64,000 bases of DNA. Source: Apus apus. Lineage: Eukaryota; Chordata; Aves; Apodiformes; Apodidae. The stretch's first letter is position 1. The number at the start of each line of letters is the position of its first letter. The position numbers and the translations under genes are program-made. The notes beneath the pieces were generated by a model that saw only the letters and a list, made by a program, of their open reading frames with translations, ran no database searches and was not told where the DNA came from. Below, one piece after another: positions 12,004-25,321 of the stretch. The DNA lies in the NCBI RefSeq assembly GCF_020740795.1, contig NC_067285.1:37829318-37893317 (forward strand), given 5' to 3'.

Positions 12004-12317
12004 TTATTCCCTTAGTAACCTTGGACTTTAAAAAGACTACTACAGTGATTCAGAATATTAAAAGTGTTTAATTTCATTCCTACATCCTTCTTTGAAAGTG
12101 TATGTTTTAATTCAGCAGATGATGCTTAACATCACAAATTTGCATTCTGTGAATATTGTGGTACTGGGTCCTGAAAAGTATTAAAATAAAATAAAACCCC
12201 AACATTCTTAAGCATGTGTCCTTTACCAAATGCTCTAATGAGCTGATGACATAAAGAACATGCTTGCTGAGAGATCACAAATAACCACTGTTGTATTTTC
12301 TATTGTCTTTATTACAG
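10617..12317. other. AT-rich intron or intergenic sequence, no gene seen
   Basis: No exon with homology was found. I looked for the CTNNA3 exon that should precede 12318 and did not see it between the CR1 and that exon. Confidence 0.5.
11934..12003. repeat. (AAT)n microsatellite
   Basis: About 23 uninterrupted AAT units. Confidence 0.98.
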
Positions 12318-12398
12318 ACTGACGAGAAGGAGAGAAGTGATGCCTTGAATGTTGCAACAGGCAGCACATGCAAGAAGACAAGAGATCTCCGTAGGTAG
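12318..12398 (+). pseudogene. CTNNA3: CTNNA3 exon (alpha-T-catenin) ending in a stop codon
   Basis: Alpha-T-catenin links cadherin/beta-catenin to actin; this exon belongs to the region before the M domain. Acceptor ATTACAG at 12311-12317, donor GTAAGC at 12399. The 81-nt exon has phase 0 at both ends, exactly the 27 codons of the human exon as I recall it. It reads KERSDALN ... CKKTRDLRR, against human KERSNTLN ... MCKKTRDLRRQ. The last codon, CAG for Gln in the family, is TAG here (12396-12398), so translation would stop at the exon end. The Cys before KKTRDLRR favours CTNNA3 over CTNNA1 (TKKTRDLRR). Splice sites remain good. The next exon follows at 15244. Confidence 0.85.
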
Positions 12399-13662
12399 GT
12401 AAGCAACCTAGGGGAATTAAAAGATAGGAGACTTGAAGGATGGTTTTCCAAACTGCTCTTTTCTAACACTGCACTTTGAAAAGAAAGATTACTTCTATAT
12501 TAAAAAAAATACTGAAGATAGTTAACTATTCCACAGAATACATACATAACAATTTTTAAAACTCTGGGGAAAAAAAGCCTAACAAACTATACTGGCTGAA
12601 TATATGTATGTAAATAGACAAAATTCTGAACGTGTACATGTCTAAGTATGTACTTACTATAGAAACATATCAGTAATGTACTTTGGACATCAAGATTTGT
12701 TTTATTTAAAATAAGCTTGAAATATTATTGGTTGTTGGCAAAGATACCTTGAAGAGACCACTGGGCCACTGTGTTTAGTTCTTTACAGTTGTGAGAACTT
12801 GTAAACAGAAAAGGGTCCTAGGAATGCCTAGTCCACAGTCCACCCATTTTGCTTCCTGCATCCCAGTATCCTAAAACTAGTGTAAGACATAGACCAAAAT
12901 CCACAACCTCAGTGTACTACAGCAGTTGAGCAGTAGACGTTAGCTGTGTTTGCATTCTTTCTCTGCAACAAACATCTTTGAGAAACACTGCAAATTATAT
13001 TGAAAGTATTTAACCTTCCAGTTTAGAAAGCCAGTAGTTCTTTCAGTTAGGTTACCCCAACCAACTCCATGAGAATTCATGGCTATGCAGAACACGAGCA
13101 TGCATGACTTTCATCCTGTCTCCAGCTGTGGCTATTCTTCAGCTCTCTGGTGGAAGAATATCACTCCCAACTTTGTGTGCAGTCCTACAAGCCAGCCTGT
13201 GCGTCATGATGAATAAATTCCTTCCTATCTCACATAATCAGACAGGGGAAGCCTTGAAATATGAGATTAATATAATAGAAATGCAGTGTTTACAACTAGG
13301 CATCCAGTTTCTGCTCACATTCAATCAAAATGTTTTCAGTGCAGACACCCAGCAACTTGCATCACAAGCTGGAGAAGCCTAGGAAATCCCCTATTCTGCC
13401 CTATAGTCTCTTCTATGAGTTAATTAAACTCAAGCTTTTAACAATTTACTGACTGTTATAGTGGTTATAATCTGTTAACTAATTCAATTGTAAAATGTTC
13501 AGGCTGAATATAATCGTGCTTATAGTCAGACTAGAAAAATTATTTTTCTCTAACTAGATTAGCTCTATGGCATCTTGGCATTTTCCATTGGAAGGCATTT
13601 ATGAGAAATATTTAATCTACTTCCTCCAGGTCTGTGTTCATACATGTGAATTGCATCTCCTC
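12399..13662 (+). other. CTNNA3 intron remnant
   Basis: AT-rich; an open frame at 13104-13382 has no recognisable homology and no splice context. Nothing else seen. Confidence 0.5.
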
Positions 13663-14021
13663 CTAGAGAGGAGAAGGCTCTGGGGGGACTTCATAGCACC
13701 TTCCAGTACCTGAAAGGGCTACAGGAGGGACTTTTACCAGGGCTTGTAGTGAGAGGACAAGGGGCAATGGTTTAAAACTGAAATAAGAGAGATTTACATT
13801 AGAGATCAGGAGGAAAATATTTAGTGTGAGGGTGGTGAGTCACTGGAGCAGGGTGTCCAGAGAAGCTGTGGAAGCTCCATCCCTGGAAGTGCTCAAGGGC
13901 AGGTTGGATGGGGCTTGGAGCAACCTGGTCTTAGTGGGAGGTGTCCCTGCCTATGCAGGGGGGTTGGAGCTCGATGATCTTTGAGGTCCTTTCTAACTTG
14001 AACCATTCTATGATTCTGTGA
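13663..14021 (+). mobile_element. CR1 LINE 3' end
   Basis: Begins in the end of ORF2 (GAGGAGAAGGCTCTGGGGGG, CATAGCACCTTCCAGTACCTG), continues through the GTGAGGGTGGTGAGTCACTG block, and ends CATTCTATGATTCTGTGA. Confidence 0.92.
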
Positions 14022-15243
14022 ACAGAATTTATCTACTATTATTTCTGCTGTGAATGTTCACTGTCCTTCGTACAAGGAGAGCAGCAGCAAAAAGGGAATG
14101 GCTTTTTGCCTTTCCCTAGCTGTAGGAGTCTTCTACTGAGTTTTCAAAAGATACATTGGTGCAAAATCGGTGCTTTCACCAAGTGAATGCATATCCTTTG
14201 GCAACAAACCCATCATCATGAAAGAGCTGAAAAGCATTTTGTGTTCTTTTCTGTTCCAATCAATATAATGCATTCATGTATATATATATAAAAAATATAT
14301 GTATTTTTGCAGTAGGAAATTCAGTGAATTGATAATTCAGTTGCATTGCATATATTGTTACAATTAGTGTATTTCTTGTAGTGTTTTATGATTATAATGA
14401 ACAATTGCTATGTGCAGGTTTATAACATGTAAAGTAACCTCTTAAATGAGGTAATGTCCCAATGATCAGTTATAAGTTTACATGACATCTAATTATAATA
14501 GGTAATTTGTAGCAGAATGTTACATTTCTTTAATAATTTCAGTAAGAACTTTAAGAACACTTAAATAGAGGAAATTTAACTTCAGACTCATTTATATTTC
14601 TCCTTGCTCTCTTAATCTATTATCAGGTGCATAACTAGTAATCTCATTGATATAATTACCATGAAGGCTAGCATTTTGCTAATCATGATGTATGCTTGGG
14701 TTTTCCAAAAAGGTAGAAAACATTTGGTTAACTTTGCAGTTCTGAAAACACGTGATGTAGACTACTTTGGAAGTACAAATATAATTAAATCCATATTTTC
14801 TTTGTAAAATGAAATACCTTTCTCCCTTCTCATCTGAACTTGAAGAGAAAATAGCCAGGAGACATCAGGTTTGGTTGGAGCATTAGGTATGGAATCATTT
14901 AGCCATTCTATTCATCAAAGAACATGAACATTTGTTTGGCTCCCTTTATTTCAACAGACCTATTACATGTTTTAAGTGCTTTAAGTATCAGTTCTCACAC
15001 ACACATACTCACACGTACAAATATGTATACTTAGGTGGTGGTATTAAAACTGTCCCTATAATAGAGTTGTCTGTATAATAGGTAAATGGCAGTTTCAGTA
15101 GGTTTCAGACACATCAGCCTGCAAATAATGCAGGAAAACAGCATGTACATTTTTATGTTATAAAACAGCAATGGACAATAATTACAAAAGAATTTAATAT
15201 ACAGTCCAATTAGCAGATACTAATGTAATGCTTTCTTCTGCAG

Positions 15244-15563
15244 CTCTGCAAAGCCATTATAGATCACATCTCAGACTCCTTCTTAAATTATATCATATCA
15301 TATTATATTATATCATATTATATTAAATTAAATTAAATCATATGATATATTACATATTATATATGATATATGCTATATTATATATGATATATTACATATG
15401 TTATATGATATAATATATAATATATAATATATTATGTATTATATATATTATATATTATATATTATATATTAATCTGTTCCACTTTTAGAAGAAGAATGGA
15501 AGAGAGAAAGAAATAAAGGAATATGCTGCTGTATTTTGAGAACACATCAGCAGGCTTGTGAAG
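15244..15563 (+). pseudogene. CTNNA3: CTNNA3 exon split by an AT-rich insertion
   Basis: Acceptor CTTCTGCAG ends at 15243. The exon opens in frame as LCKAIIDHISDSFLN (human LRKAIIDHVSDSFLD), then is broken by about 187 bp of TA-rich repeat (15286-15472). It resumes with CTGTTCCACTTTTA (VPLL) and then, in another frame, NGREKEIKEYAAVF, a TGA, EHISRLVK. Human CTNNA3 reads NGREKEIKEYAAIFHEHTSRLVE, so the paralogue identity is firm. The stretch corresponding to VLIEAAK is mostly missing. The exon ends at 15563 before GTGTGT, a weaker donor than usual. Insertion, internal deletion and stop together mean this exon cannot contribute a normal protein. Confidence 0.88.
15286..15472. repeat. AT-rich palindromic low-complexity block inside the CTNNA3 exon
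   Basis: Nearly pure A and T, built from TATCATAT, ATTATAT, TAAAT and (TA)n words with many self-complementary stretches. The left part is a TATCA/TATTA pentamer-like array and the right part a TATA/ATTATA array. It starts within the codon series after SDSFLN and ends just before the codons for VPLL, so it was gained inside the exon. Confidence 0.93.
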
Positions 15564-18500
15564 GTGTGTTGGATGGAGTTGCACTTTTTTTTTTATATAT
15601 GTGGTAAGTGACTTGCCTCTGCATGTTTCCTTTACTGGCAGATGTGATAAAACAATCCAGCCTGGCACTTCAGGAAAGAATACATAAATGGCCCAGAGTA
15701 ATAGTAAACATACTCCATTTTTTATATAATGTAATGCAGTAAGATAGAGGGGTTTGTGGTATCATCATTTATGTAGTATTTTGTTGCACAGAAAGCAGGT
15801 GGTGGGAAATTCCAATTGGAGAAATTAGTGTAAGTCTTTCCACAAAGATATTCAGTAGGAATTTATTCAGACGTGTGATTCTACAGAGTATTAGCTCAGA
15901 GTGTTCAGAATACTACTCGATGAGCACTGTATTAGTGTTAGTTGTTGGCCAGCTTTCTCACTTTAAAAGTTTATAGCCCGTGAAATGATATGCTGAAGAG
16001 GAAATGGTGACACACAGTTTAGAGCCATGAAGCCTCTAGCAGACTGAAGGCACATTGGCATGTATGCTGAATAAACTTACTTGCACACGTGGTATACCCA
16101 GTATTCATTTCTAAAGGATATACTTCTTTATTACTCATAACTGATACTTCTTTGTCCCTTAGAGATTTTCAAATATCATTGTAGTAAGATCTTAGTTTAT
16201 TGGACAATCAATCCTGCAAATGTGACTAAATATTCACTGGTCTAAATTCATTCAAACTGGAGTTTGAAACGCTGCTGGAATAGTGAAGTAATGGATTTTG
16301 CAGGAATGTTTTTTTAAGTGCCTATAAGGAATGCACTGCTAATTTTTGGGTTTTTGTTTAAGCTTTTGGTGCTTTAGTGTGTAGCAATGCAAAAAATGAG
16401 AAAAATCAGTGAATTCACTCTGTGGCTGAAAATTTACTTAGGAAAACTACTTGGCTGAGAATTAACTAATTAATCATGGATGATCTAGAGATAATGAAAG
16501 ACAAATAGGTAAACAGCTAAAGTAGAAGCAGGTATTGCAATTATGTTTCTTTTCATGGCTGTGTAGTTACAGAATAATACTAGTTATTATTCTCTGATTT
16601 CCAAGAGTGTCTCATTTTGATCATGCTGTAAAATCAAAAGAAAGTTAAAGCACAAACCCAAAGTTTTAAGTCTTTCAGATTTTTAATACTGAAGCTAAAC
16701 TGGCCTGAAGCGGCTTCATTTTTAGAAAGGACAGGTGATCTCTGAAGATCAGATAACTTTACTGAATTTGAAATAGAGTCCAGGTCCACTGAAATACCCA
16801 AATCATTATTCAGTTTAGAAGATGTGAACCTAAAAATCCAATACTAATTTCCTCTCCTGGGTTTTAATTTGTTTCCCAAATGGAAGGAATAGCAGGCCCT
16901 TTGGGTAGGTTTGTGATTAAAGGGGTTCATGGCTGCACAGATACACTGCCTAAAAAATCTACAAGGACACGTAGCAGCTGCCTGTGAACATAAGGCTGCC
17001 CAGAAGATAGTTGAGCTTAGTGGTGCAGGAAAAACTATATAAACTTTTTGCAATTTCTGCATATTTACTACCAAAAAAGAGGGGTGGGGAGGGAAAGTCT
17101 AATATCCTTTTTCAGCAAGACATTACTAGTCCATTTTGCAGAGCCCCTTCTGCAAAGAGATAACCAGACTAGATAGCCATGCCTCAAAAACTTAGAGATT
17201 GCCTTCATTCACCTCACTGAATGATTAGCTTTCACGCCTTCTGGTTTTACCTAAACATCTGTAATAAACAGATGATATTGCATTCTCAGAATCATCAGCC
17301 AGCCAGAATTTGAATCAGGAAAGTTTTATTACCTACTCTTAATATGTCCTTTGTAAATGTTAGTATACACTTTCTTAAGCTGTGACTGTCAGTTCTAAAT
17401 GATGCTGTTGTTGCCATACAGATTAAAAAAACCCATCGGTGTTTCACTTTCCCTCCATGATATTTCCTTTGGTTGAAGAAATTGGCAAAATAAATTTCTG
17501 CATTTGTGTAGTCAGATCGCCAGACACATAAGAACTGATTTGGGGATTGCAGCCAGCAAGGCAATGGTGATAGATAATGCAATTATTTTGATGTTACAAG
17601 ATTAGGATATAAGTCCATTTTTTAAGTAAAACTAAAGATATTTATGTTATTTTCAGTTTAAACTTTTACTTCTATACTCAGATTAAAACGTACTAAAAAT
17701 ACTGCCCCCCTTCCCTGTCTCCCTCCTCACCAGCATCACTTGATGTTTCACTTCTTTTTTCCCTCTTCTTGAAAGTTAAAGAACTCAGGTGGGTATTTGG
17801 AGATTTGATTGGTTTTGTCATTTTTCAAGTTAAAACCTTATTTATATAGTTTACTCTTAACCCAAGATAAAGATTTCCCAAAGAAGATTTATCTTGCTTA
17901 TGAAGTGCCTGTCTCTCCTTTGGTGAAATGAGTAGTTTAATATGGATGTCTAATTTCTAGAGATCTGAAGTGAGGTGAGATGAATTATACCTGGAGAGAT
18001 GAGTGTTGCTCTGCTCTGAGACAATGCTGCATTTTCCTGTGCTCCATATAGCAGCTTTTAATCAAGTGTCTCCTATTTTTCAGTGCATTTTTTGTATCTG
18101 TTTCTGAAAGATCAAGGGTGTTTGACTAGTAGGTTATGTTGTTTTGCATCTAAATACAGTAGACTGAGATGAACATTGTAAAAACAAAGATTCATCTCAC
18201 AAAGGTTTCTCCAACAATGAATTGGATATCAAAGTACTATTTGAAATATCAAGAGAGATTTTCTGTGGTTTATATTTTAAACTGAAAATGAAAACTTCTC
18301 AGATAGAAACAATAGGTCTTGGGTCTTCTTTGAATGTGAAATGTTAATTGAGTTAAGCCCAATACACTTACTCGCTGCTTATATAAACAGTATCCTCATA
18401 GGCCAGTGACCTTTGTAAATCAGCTTGAGGACTGATCTCTTACAAATATCTCTGTTGGAATTTACACTCTTTCCTTTCAAAATTGATGTAAGACATACAA

Positions 18501-21500
18501 TATGATACACTTCAGAAGTACAAATATAATATAAATTCATTGAAGTACAAAACATCAGTGAAATGGAAACACTGACTGCCACACCAGATCTAGGTGATGT
18601 TTCTAAAGGTAGTAGCAACTACAGGAAATATCTTCTTCCTTGATTTCTTATGTTTTCTTTCTCCTGAGTTTATTAACTACCTTGTGCTACTATCTACCCT
18701 AGAGGTTCTATCTTCTCTTTAAAAATGCACACACTTGGGTTGCTACCCACACTTACCAGGAATATCAGCTGGTGCTTTGTGGACAGTGTTGGTATTCAAA
18801 AAGCTCAAACACTGGCAAAGTCTTTGAGATACCTTGATTAGCATCTTTGCACTATTATAGCTGCACAATATTTGCACAAAACAATCTCTTTGTTGTAAAT
18901 GGAAATAGTACCTTCAAATAGATGGAGGAAGCGAAATAGTCCTACTTACACAGTAAAAAAAAACGACATTAAAATGCCCACTTTGGGTATTATATGGAAA
19001 ACTTTCTACATATGAAATAAAAGCTCAGCAGCTAACATACTTTTATGAGTATCAGAGGTCACATTAAACGTTCTTCAACTGGAGGTTATTCTAGGCTACA
19101 GTGCCTTATATTGCTCATACACTGCGTCAAATATTCCTAAGTCTGAATATTGATTTTGTGACATTGAAAAACTAGGATGTAGTCTAAAATAAAAAAAGCA
19201 ACCAGATTTGGATTACGATTCTGTATGTACTCTGTGCACTTCAGCTCAAATAAATTCCCAAAAGATATGTTTCTGTTAGAAATGTTTGATATTAATAGGA
19301 TTTCTTACTATAATGCAGCAATTTTGATAAAAATATTTTTTAAAAAAAGATCAACTGCTTTGAAATTACACACATTAAGGTTTTGCTTTGAAATACCTTT
19401 TTATTTAAAATGTTACCATTAAATTGCAAATCTAACTGAAATATCTGATTATATGGAATGATTTTTGAGCAGTCTCATCTTCTAGGAAATGTCAAATTTA
19501 GCTCTGATCTGAATATAAACATGATTTAAAATGATGACAAAGTAATAATGAATAGCCTTAGGGGACTTTGTTGTACTTTACAGTCTCTCGTAAGACATGT
19601 GTGTTCTTAGTGGATATTCTGGCCTGTGGTTCACTTCTACCAAAGACCAAAACAAATACTGATACTGAGAGGACAAGTATGTAAAAGTGAATAAAAGGTA
19701 GGTAAAAAGGAAGAATTAAATGTCACATCTAGACAAGGGAAAAAACAGGTCCTCTATAAGTAGAAATTTCTTGTTTGGGAAAGCTACCAGGCTGTTCTCC
19801 TGAGCTCATCTATCAGAGATGTAATGCTCTCTGAGAGGAGTGATTGGCTGGCTGAACTTGAGATTAAAAAAGGAATTTCATGGGAGCAGGGAAGAATCCT
19901 CTGATTATCTTTTCTTTTGGCACAGATGCAAATCTCCCACTGCAGTGTTTAAAGGTCAACTGCACCCAGCAGAGGCTGAGAGATTTAATAGGAGAAGTAG
20001 AGGCGATAATGAAGTGAACTCTGTGTTTTTCATCTCTTCTCTCAGTACAGGAATATATCATATTCTCTCTAGTTTGATCTAATAACACTGACTTCATATC
20101 TACTACTCTGATCCATAAACTTGAGGGTTTACCCTATTGCCTAATTCTTGCCCTTGTTTTTTTCAGTTTTGACTGTGTTCCAATATGACAATACTGGCTT
20201 CTAGGAATTAGGCTCTCTAAGGTTGGATCTGTTATGAAAAATTGACAGTAACAGACAGCACATACATTTTAAGTCCATCAGTGTTGTAACAGATCTATTA
20301 CAACACTATTCTAACAATATAATGTAACATTATTATATTATGCTGTTGATATAGAACAGCAAAGACATGCAGGACATAGAGTGTTCTTATAAAACAACTT
20401 GCCAGTTCCTGCAAAGATTTCCAGTGCAGGAAATCCAGCAAATCTATGGACGGTGAATTCTCCTTAAAAAAATCTTTATTTTAAAGTTAAGCTAAAAGAT
20501 GTAAAGGAGAAAAAAATCTGGAGTTCTAAAAATATATATATAGAGAAAAGTAAATGGTTTTGTCACTTGCTAGTTGAACAAGATACAAGATTGCATAGAA
20601 ACAAACTATAAAAATACTGGCAGAATCTTGAAGTTATATTAAGTTTCACTTAATGGAAAAAAAAAACCAACACACTAAAATATTGAATAAAAAAACTCCC
20701 TGGCTCTTGTTACTGCAGCTACTTCCAAAACTAGCTTTTAAAAACATGAAACTGATGTCATGAATGTGTTGGGAGAACTTTGCTTCACAGCTTATAATTT
20801 GAGTCCAGGCACTCCTTGCTTAGTACAGGGTTCCTGACCCCTTACCTCGGGTTTTTATGTCTGTCTCTGGATAGCAGAGTACAACAGCAAGGGTAAGGGA
20901 AATTAATTTAAACTGTCATCACTGGAGAGTTCATAGCTTTTTGCCACTCTAACCTGATCAAACTGTTTTGTTTGGAATGACAACAGTCTGGGATCGGCAC
21001 CATTATTATTTAGAGCCTTTCCTGTTTACCTAAGAGCTGGATCCAGAAAATGTGTTTGAAGCCAAACTCATGGAATTGCTCACTCTTCACAGAAATAAAG
21101 TTCTTCAGGAGTAGCATTTATTTAATCTGTATTTCAATAGCACTCTGGAGACTCCCAATAAACATCTGGGTCCCTAGGTTGGGGAAAGCAGATGAGACAG
21201 ATAAGATGTAGAGGGAGACAGAAAGGGAGAATTAGTCTGTCATATGGATGAATAATGTAGCCTGGAATAAAACAGAGATAAGTTAATTTAGCTAACTCAA
21301 AATTAATCACCATTAAACTAAGTTATGAATGTCCATGTATGGGTTTATTTCAATTAACTCCTTCTACTTAGAAAACCATTAATTGGTGCAATTTCTATAA
21401 AGAAATTGGGGTTTGAGATATATTTATAGGTATGAAAATTATTTCCCATTCCATTAGAGGCAGCACAGGAAAAATGCACAAATGCTTTGACTGCAAAAAT

Positions 21501-23120
21501 GCTTTAAATTCTAATAGAATAAACCTGGCAACAGTAATTGAGAGGTGACAAGCAGATGGAAAGAGGCCTTTAAAGACAGGTAACTTGTCCTTGATGTATT
21601 GGAGCTGGTAGATGGATACATAATGGAGATTCATTGTAGACAAAATAGTGAATTAAGAAAAGTAATTAAATAAAATTAGGTTAAAGGCAACCCAGTACTT
21701 CTAAGTGTATGTAAGCTTTAAGACTTTGAACCATGCTATTCTGGGTCTCACAGACTTCCAGCACCTTGCAGCAAGTCCTGAATTCATAATACAAGATTTT
21801 TTGCACCTGTATGTTATTAATCAAATAAAGCCCACTTTCCTATTACTGTTTGAGCTTCAGGTGAAAAATGGTTAACCTTTTCTGCTGATAGTGTGAAAAC
21901 AGCTGGCCAAAGCACAGTGGCACAACTGCAGAATCCAGATTTAAATTTCCTCAGCATATTAGAAATTGTGATAATAGTGATTCCATCTTGTGTCTCCAAA
22001 GTCTCATACTTTTGACAGCACTGATTGATAATGAGTCAGTCTTGTGCTTGTGTTTTTTACAACTTGGCTGAACTAAAAGGCACATACTGTTGGGTGTATT
22101 TCCCTTTGGTGTAAATTCATCCTCTGCTGAAGCTCTTTAAAAGAAACTGAAACAAGCTTATGCAACATTCAATAACATAACATAGTTACTTCCAACGAGA
22201 TCACATTGTAACATCATTAGATTAAGCCTCTTATTAAAAAGTGTTAGCGTAGTATCCAAAATACTGACTTCATGACAGATTTCTAAAGCTTTCAAGAAAT
22301 TTCTTCTGAAAAACACAGGCTGGTCTTGCTAGACACCAGGAACCTCCTTGCTAGACTCGGTAGGACAGAATTAAAGTATCTAGGCATGTTTTCTGCTAAT
22401 GAAGAGTCTTCAGTCACAGCACTATCATCAGCTCTTTTACCCACCAGTCCAGTAAAGGGCAGTAGTGGCTATATCCCAGTACTTTTGCAATGGGAAGTTC
22501 ACCTTTCTGAGTTTTAGCTTAATAAACATGTAGCCAGCCAGCCCTTTTTTAGGAAACATTTGTAAGTATAATTTTAGACTTCCTTGCAGAGAGATTTGTT
22601 TCCTTTGAAAATATTAGTAATCCCTGCATCTCTTACTCAGTTGTTGTTAAGATGGGTGTTTACTGTATGTTAGGATTGTTTCTCACCAGTGTATCCCTTT
22701 ACAGTGAGGAACAGTGAATTCCAGTGATGAACAGTGAATTCCCTTGCCTTTTTCTGAAGGGATACTGTAAACAAGACAGTCTCTTTAGGAGATCTGCCTG
22801 TTAATTCAGTAGGACCACAATCCTACATTTTGAATGCTATCCACATGCTTAAGGGTGAGCCCACATGACATTATATTTCTACAAGATATTTAAAATATAG
22901 CCTGGTGTGAATGCATAGTAATATACTGTAATGCATCAATGACATAATGTCACGCATAAATCTATACTATGTCACAGATTAGATTTTTACCACTGCAACA
23001 GTGTGACATTTATTATTGTTATAGGTGAATCAGGAATTTAATTTGCTGATCAAATGTGAATGTATGTGGCTGGGTGTTAAGCTGCAATGTTTGTTAAATG
23101 TTTGTAGTTATGTTCTGTTA
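15564..23120. other. AT-rich CTNNA3 intron, no gene seen
   Basis: No CR1, LTR, tRNA-like or coding homology recognised over about 7.5 kb; only short frames without splice context. I searched the minus strand for LRRTM3, which is nested in CTNNA3 in mammals, and found no leucine-rich-repeat coding sequence. Confidence 0.5.
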
Positions 23121-23560
23121 TGTAATGGTCAATGTTGGAAGTTATACCTTGTTATTTAATGCTAAATGCTGATGGCCATATCAGGTAGGTAGTACTATAA
23201 GTTATATAACATCTTGATTGACTGTGCAAGTCCCGGAGAACAACAACAACGCAGAGAGTGAAATTTACTGAGAGAAAGGGACAGACCCTCCCCCCTCCGC
23301 AACGGCAGGAAAGAGAATGGAATTTGCCGAGATGGGGGAGGACCTCCCAAAAACGGTGGGACAAGGATGGAATTTTCCAAGAGAGCTGGACCCTCCGAAC
23401 GGCGGGAAAAAGAACTGTATAAAAGGGACCCCGCGCGGAGCCGCGTGCGCGCCGTTGGCAGAGCACAGACTCTTCAGCCGCCCAGCGCTGTTTGCTCGCC
23501 TACCTCAAATAAATTGATTAATTTCTAAATTCTTTTCCTGGCTGGTTATTACCAATTACA
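23121..23560 (+). mobile_element. ERV solo LTR
   Basis: About 440 bp bounded by TGTAATGGTC and ACCAATTACA, which are near-perfect inverted ends. TATAAAAG at 23418-23425, a GC-rich R region, and AATAAA at 23508-23513 give plus orientation. TTATG occurs at 23118-23122 and 23561-23565; if that is the target duplication the true start is 23123. No internal retroviral sequence adjoins, so it is a solo LTR. Family not identified. Confidence 0.75.
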
Positions 23561-23701
23561 TTATGCTTTATGGACAACTTAGTGCATGGATGTACTTCAC
23601 TGTGAATTATGGATGGCTTTATAGCCTCTAAAAATACAATTGCCTTGAGTATTTAAAAAAGCTTCCTATGCATGTTTACAGTTTCAAATTGAAATTTAAA
23701 A

Positions 23702-23738
23702 TTTCGATTCAGTTCAGTATGGGAAGGTTTTTTAATAG
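23702..23738 (+). other. Source of the 37-bp filler found at every array junction
   Basis: TTTCGATTCAGTTCAGTATG followed by GGAAGGTTTTTTAATAG. The same 37 bases, with one A-to-C change, end each of the four tandem units. Here they lie 640 bp upstream of unit 1, in native flank. Confidence 0.9.
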
Positions 23739-23884
23739 TGATACATCATAGGATATTAGTTAGTAAATTCAATAGAAATATAGCCTAATAAAAGTTTACT
23801 AAAATAATGAATTTGCTATACTAAGAGGGTTGCTTTTAAAACAAGGTGCTTTGTGAAACTATCAGTCAACTATGCCAAGCATCC

Positions 23885-24345
23885 TGTAGGTTGTGATAAC
23901 ATTGAGTCTTCTAAGACCCTGTGGTGCCTACAGACAACCCACATGTTGATTCTGACCCACCTGGGCAATCTACCAGCGGGAGACTGGAGACAGGACCAGG
24001 ATGAGAGACCAGGACAAAGATGACAAAGGACTAGAATCAACAAAGACCCCCACAGGAGACCCTTGAGCATGCATAATTACAAAGATAGCCAATTCCAGGA
24101 AATAAAATGACTATGTAGAAGAATTCTGGGAACTCATTGACATGGAACTGAATATGCATGTTTTTGGTGTATATAGTCGGGGTGTATGACTGACTTGTTG
24201 GAGCACTCATGGTGGAGAATTCCCCAGTGCTGCCCAGTGCTGCAATAAAGAATGCCTGCTCAATAACAGCTTGTTTGTTGTGATTGGGTCTTGATCTTGG
24301 AATCCTTACCCAGCCGCACCAGCCTCCCACTGCGGTGAGGAGTGT
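23885..24345 (+). mobile_element. Probable ERV LTR
   Basis: Promoter-like GTGTATATAGTCGG near 24170 followed by polyadenylation signal AATAAAG near 24244 and a T/G-rich stretch resembling U5 (TTGTGATTGGGTCTTGATC). Boundaries are approximate and no target duplication was found. It lies wholly inside the 636-bp segment absent from the later tandem junctions. Confidence 0.5.
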
Positions 24346-24529
24346 TAAAAGCAAAGGGGTTTGGAAGCTCCGAATAGCGTGACCACGTACCCAGCCTTCG
24401 TGCCTGTCCTGTATGGACAGTTAATATTCAGCAAGAAGAAAACCAACCCACTGGCAGAAGGAAACCAGGGGGTGTGAAGTGTCTTTTCCTCAAGCCACTC
24501 CTTTAATTAAAAGGCTCTTTTAAGCTTCC

Positions 24530-25060
24530 CAGGCACAGTCCCTTCTGCCCCCGCTGTCGGAGCGGCGAGGGCCCGGCCGGGCCGGGCTCTGCGCGGCCCC
24601 CGCTCGTTTCCCGGCGCGGGAGCGGCTCCTCCCGGCCCGCCCGGCGCCTCCCGCCGCCACGGCCGGGGCGCAGGGCGGGGTGGCTGCCGGGCCCCGGCGC
24701 CCGTCCCGGCGGACTGACTCCCGTGTCAGCAGAGCTGGCGCAGGGCGGGGTGGCCAGGCCAGCCCGGTACAGATGGCGCCGGGCAGCGGCTGCGTGCGGC
24801 GGGGGGCGATGGCGCCATGTTGTGCCTCTGCCCCGCCCGGCCCCGCCCTTCCGGAAGGTTCTGCGGCCGCGCTGCGGTGGAGCCGTGCGGGGCGGGCGGG
24901 CCTGCGCGGCGGGCGCGGGCTGGTACGTGTCTCTTTGGATGGCCTGGCACGCGTTTGTGCTGTCTGGAAGGAGGATTCTGCCCATCCTGGCGAGGCTTTT
25001 CTGCGTGCTGAGCTGCTGGGTGCTGAGGAGAGAACTGCGCGGGTAGGCTGTGCGTGGCCC
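24530..25060 (+). promoter_or_regulatory. CpG island of unit 1 (repeated in all five copies)
   Basis: Dense CpG with a TATA-less housekeeping look: GATGGCGCC at 24773 and 24808 (YY1-like), CCCGCCC GC boxes, and a palindromic ETS pair CTTCCGGAAG near 24850. The other copies start near 29020, 33512, 38003 and 42493. In the fifth copy it is followed by a splice donor (43099), suggesting the island originally drove a plus-strand transcript. Open frames on both strands are ordinary for such composition and are not called as genes. Confidence 0.75.
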
Positions 25061-25321
25061 AGGCCGTGCAAGAGAGTTCAGGCTGCTAAAAACTAGCAAT
25101 GTTTGTGGTTTTTCTTCCTTATCAAGCCATCTACCAATCCTACTGTTCTGTGGGGACACCCTCTGAGTGCCTGCATCCATTCTGGTGGATGCTGGTCGCA
25201 CGGTCTTCCTCTGCCGAGGAGACACCATTTTTTCTGGATCAATATTTACATTTATTTTGCGCCTCCGGCTCTAGAGAGCTGTACCCACCTTGTAGGACAT
25301 GACACATAGTCACCTGGTAAC

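Noticed and set aside
13104-13382. 92-codon plus-strand frame
   Set aside because: No recognised homology, no promoter or splice signals, in an AT-rich intron.
15564-24377. LRRTM3 on the minus strand
   Set aside because: Expected from mammalian gene order, but no leucine-rich-repeat coding sequence is present.
24942-25046. MAWHAFVLSGRRILPILARL frame at the end of the CpG island
   Set aside because: Short, starts anywhere upstream depending on frame, no known family recognised; kept only as part of a possible old 5' exon.
24503-25228. 241-residue Arg/Pro-rich minus-strand frame and several plus-strand frames in each CpG island
   Set aside because: GC-rich DNA gives chance open frames; no homology, no splice context, and several shift with the G-run length differences between copies.
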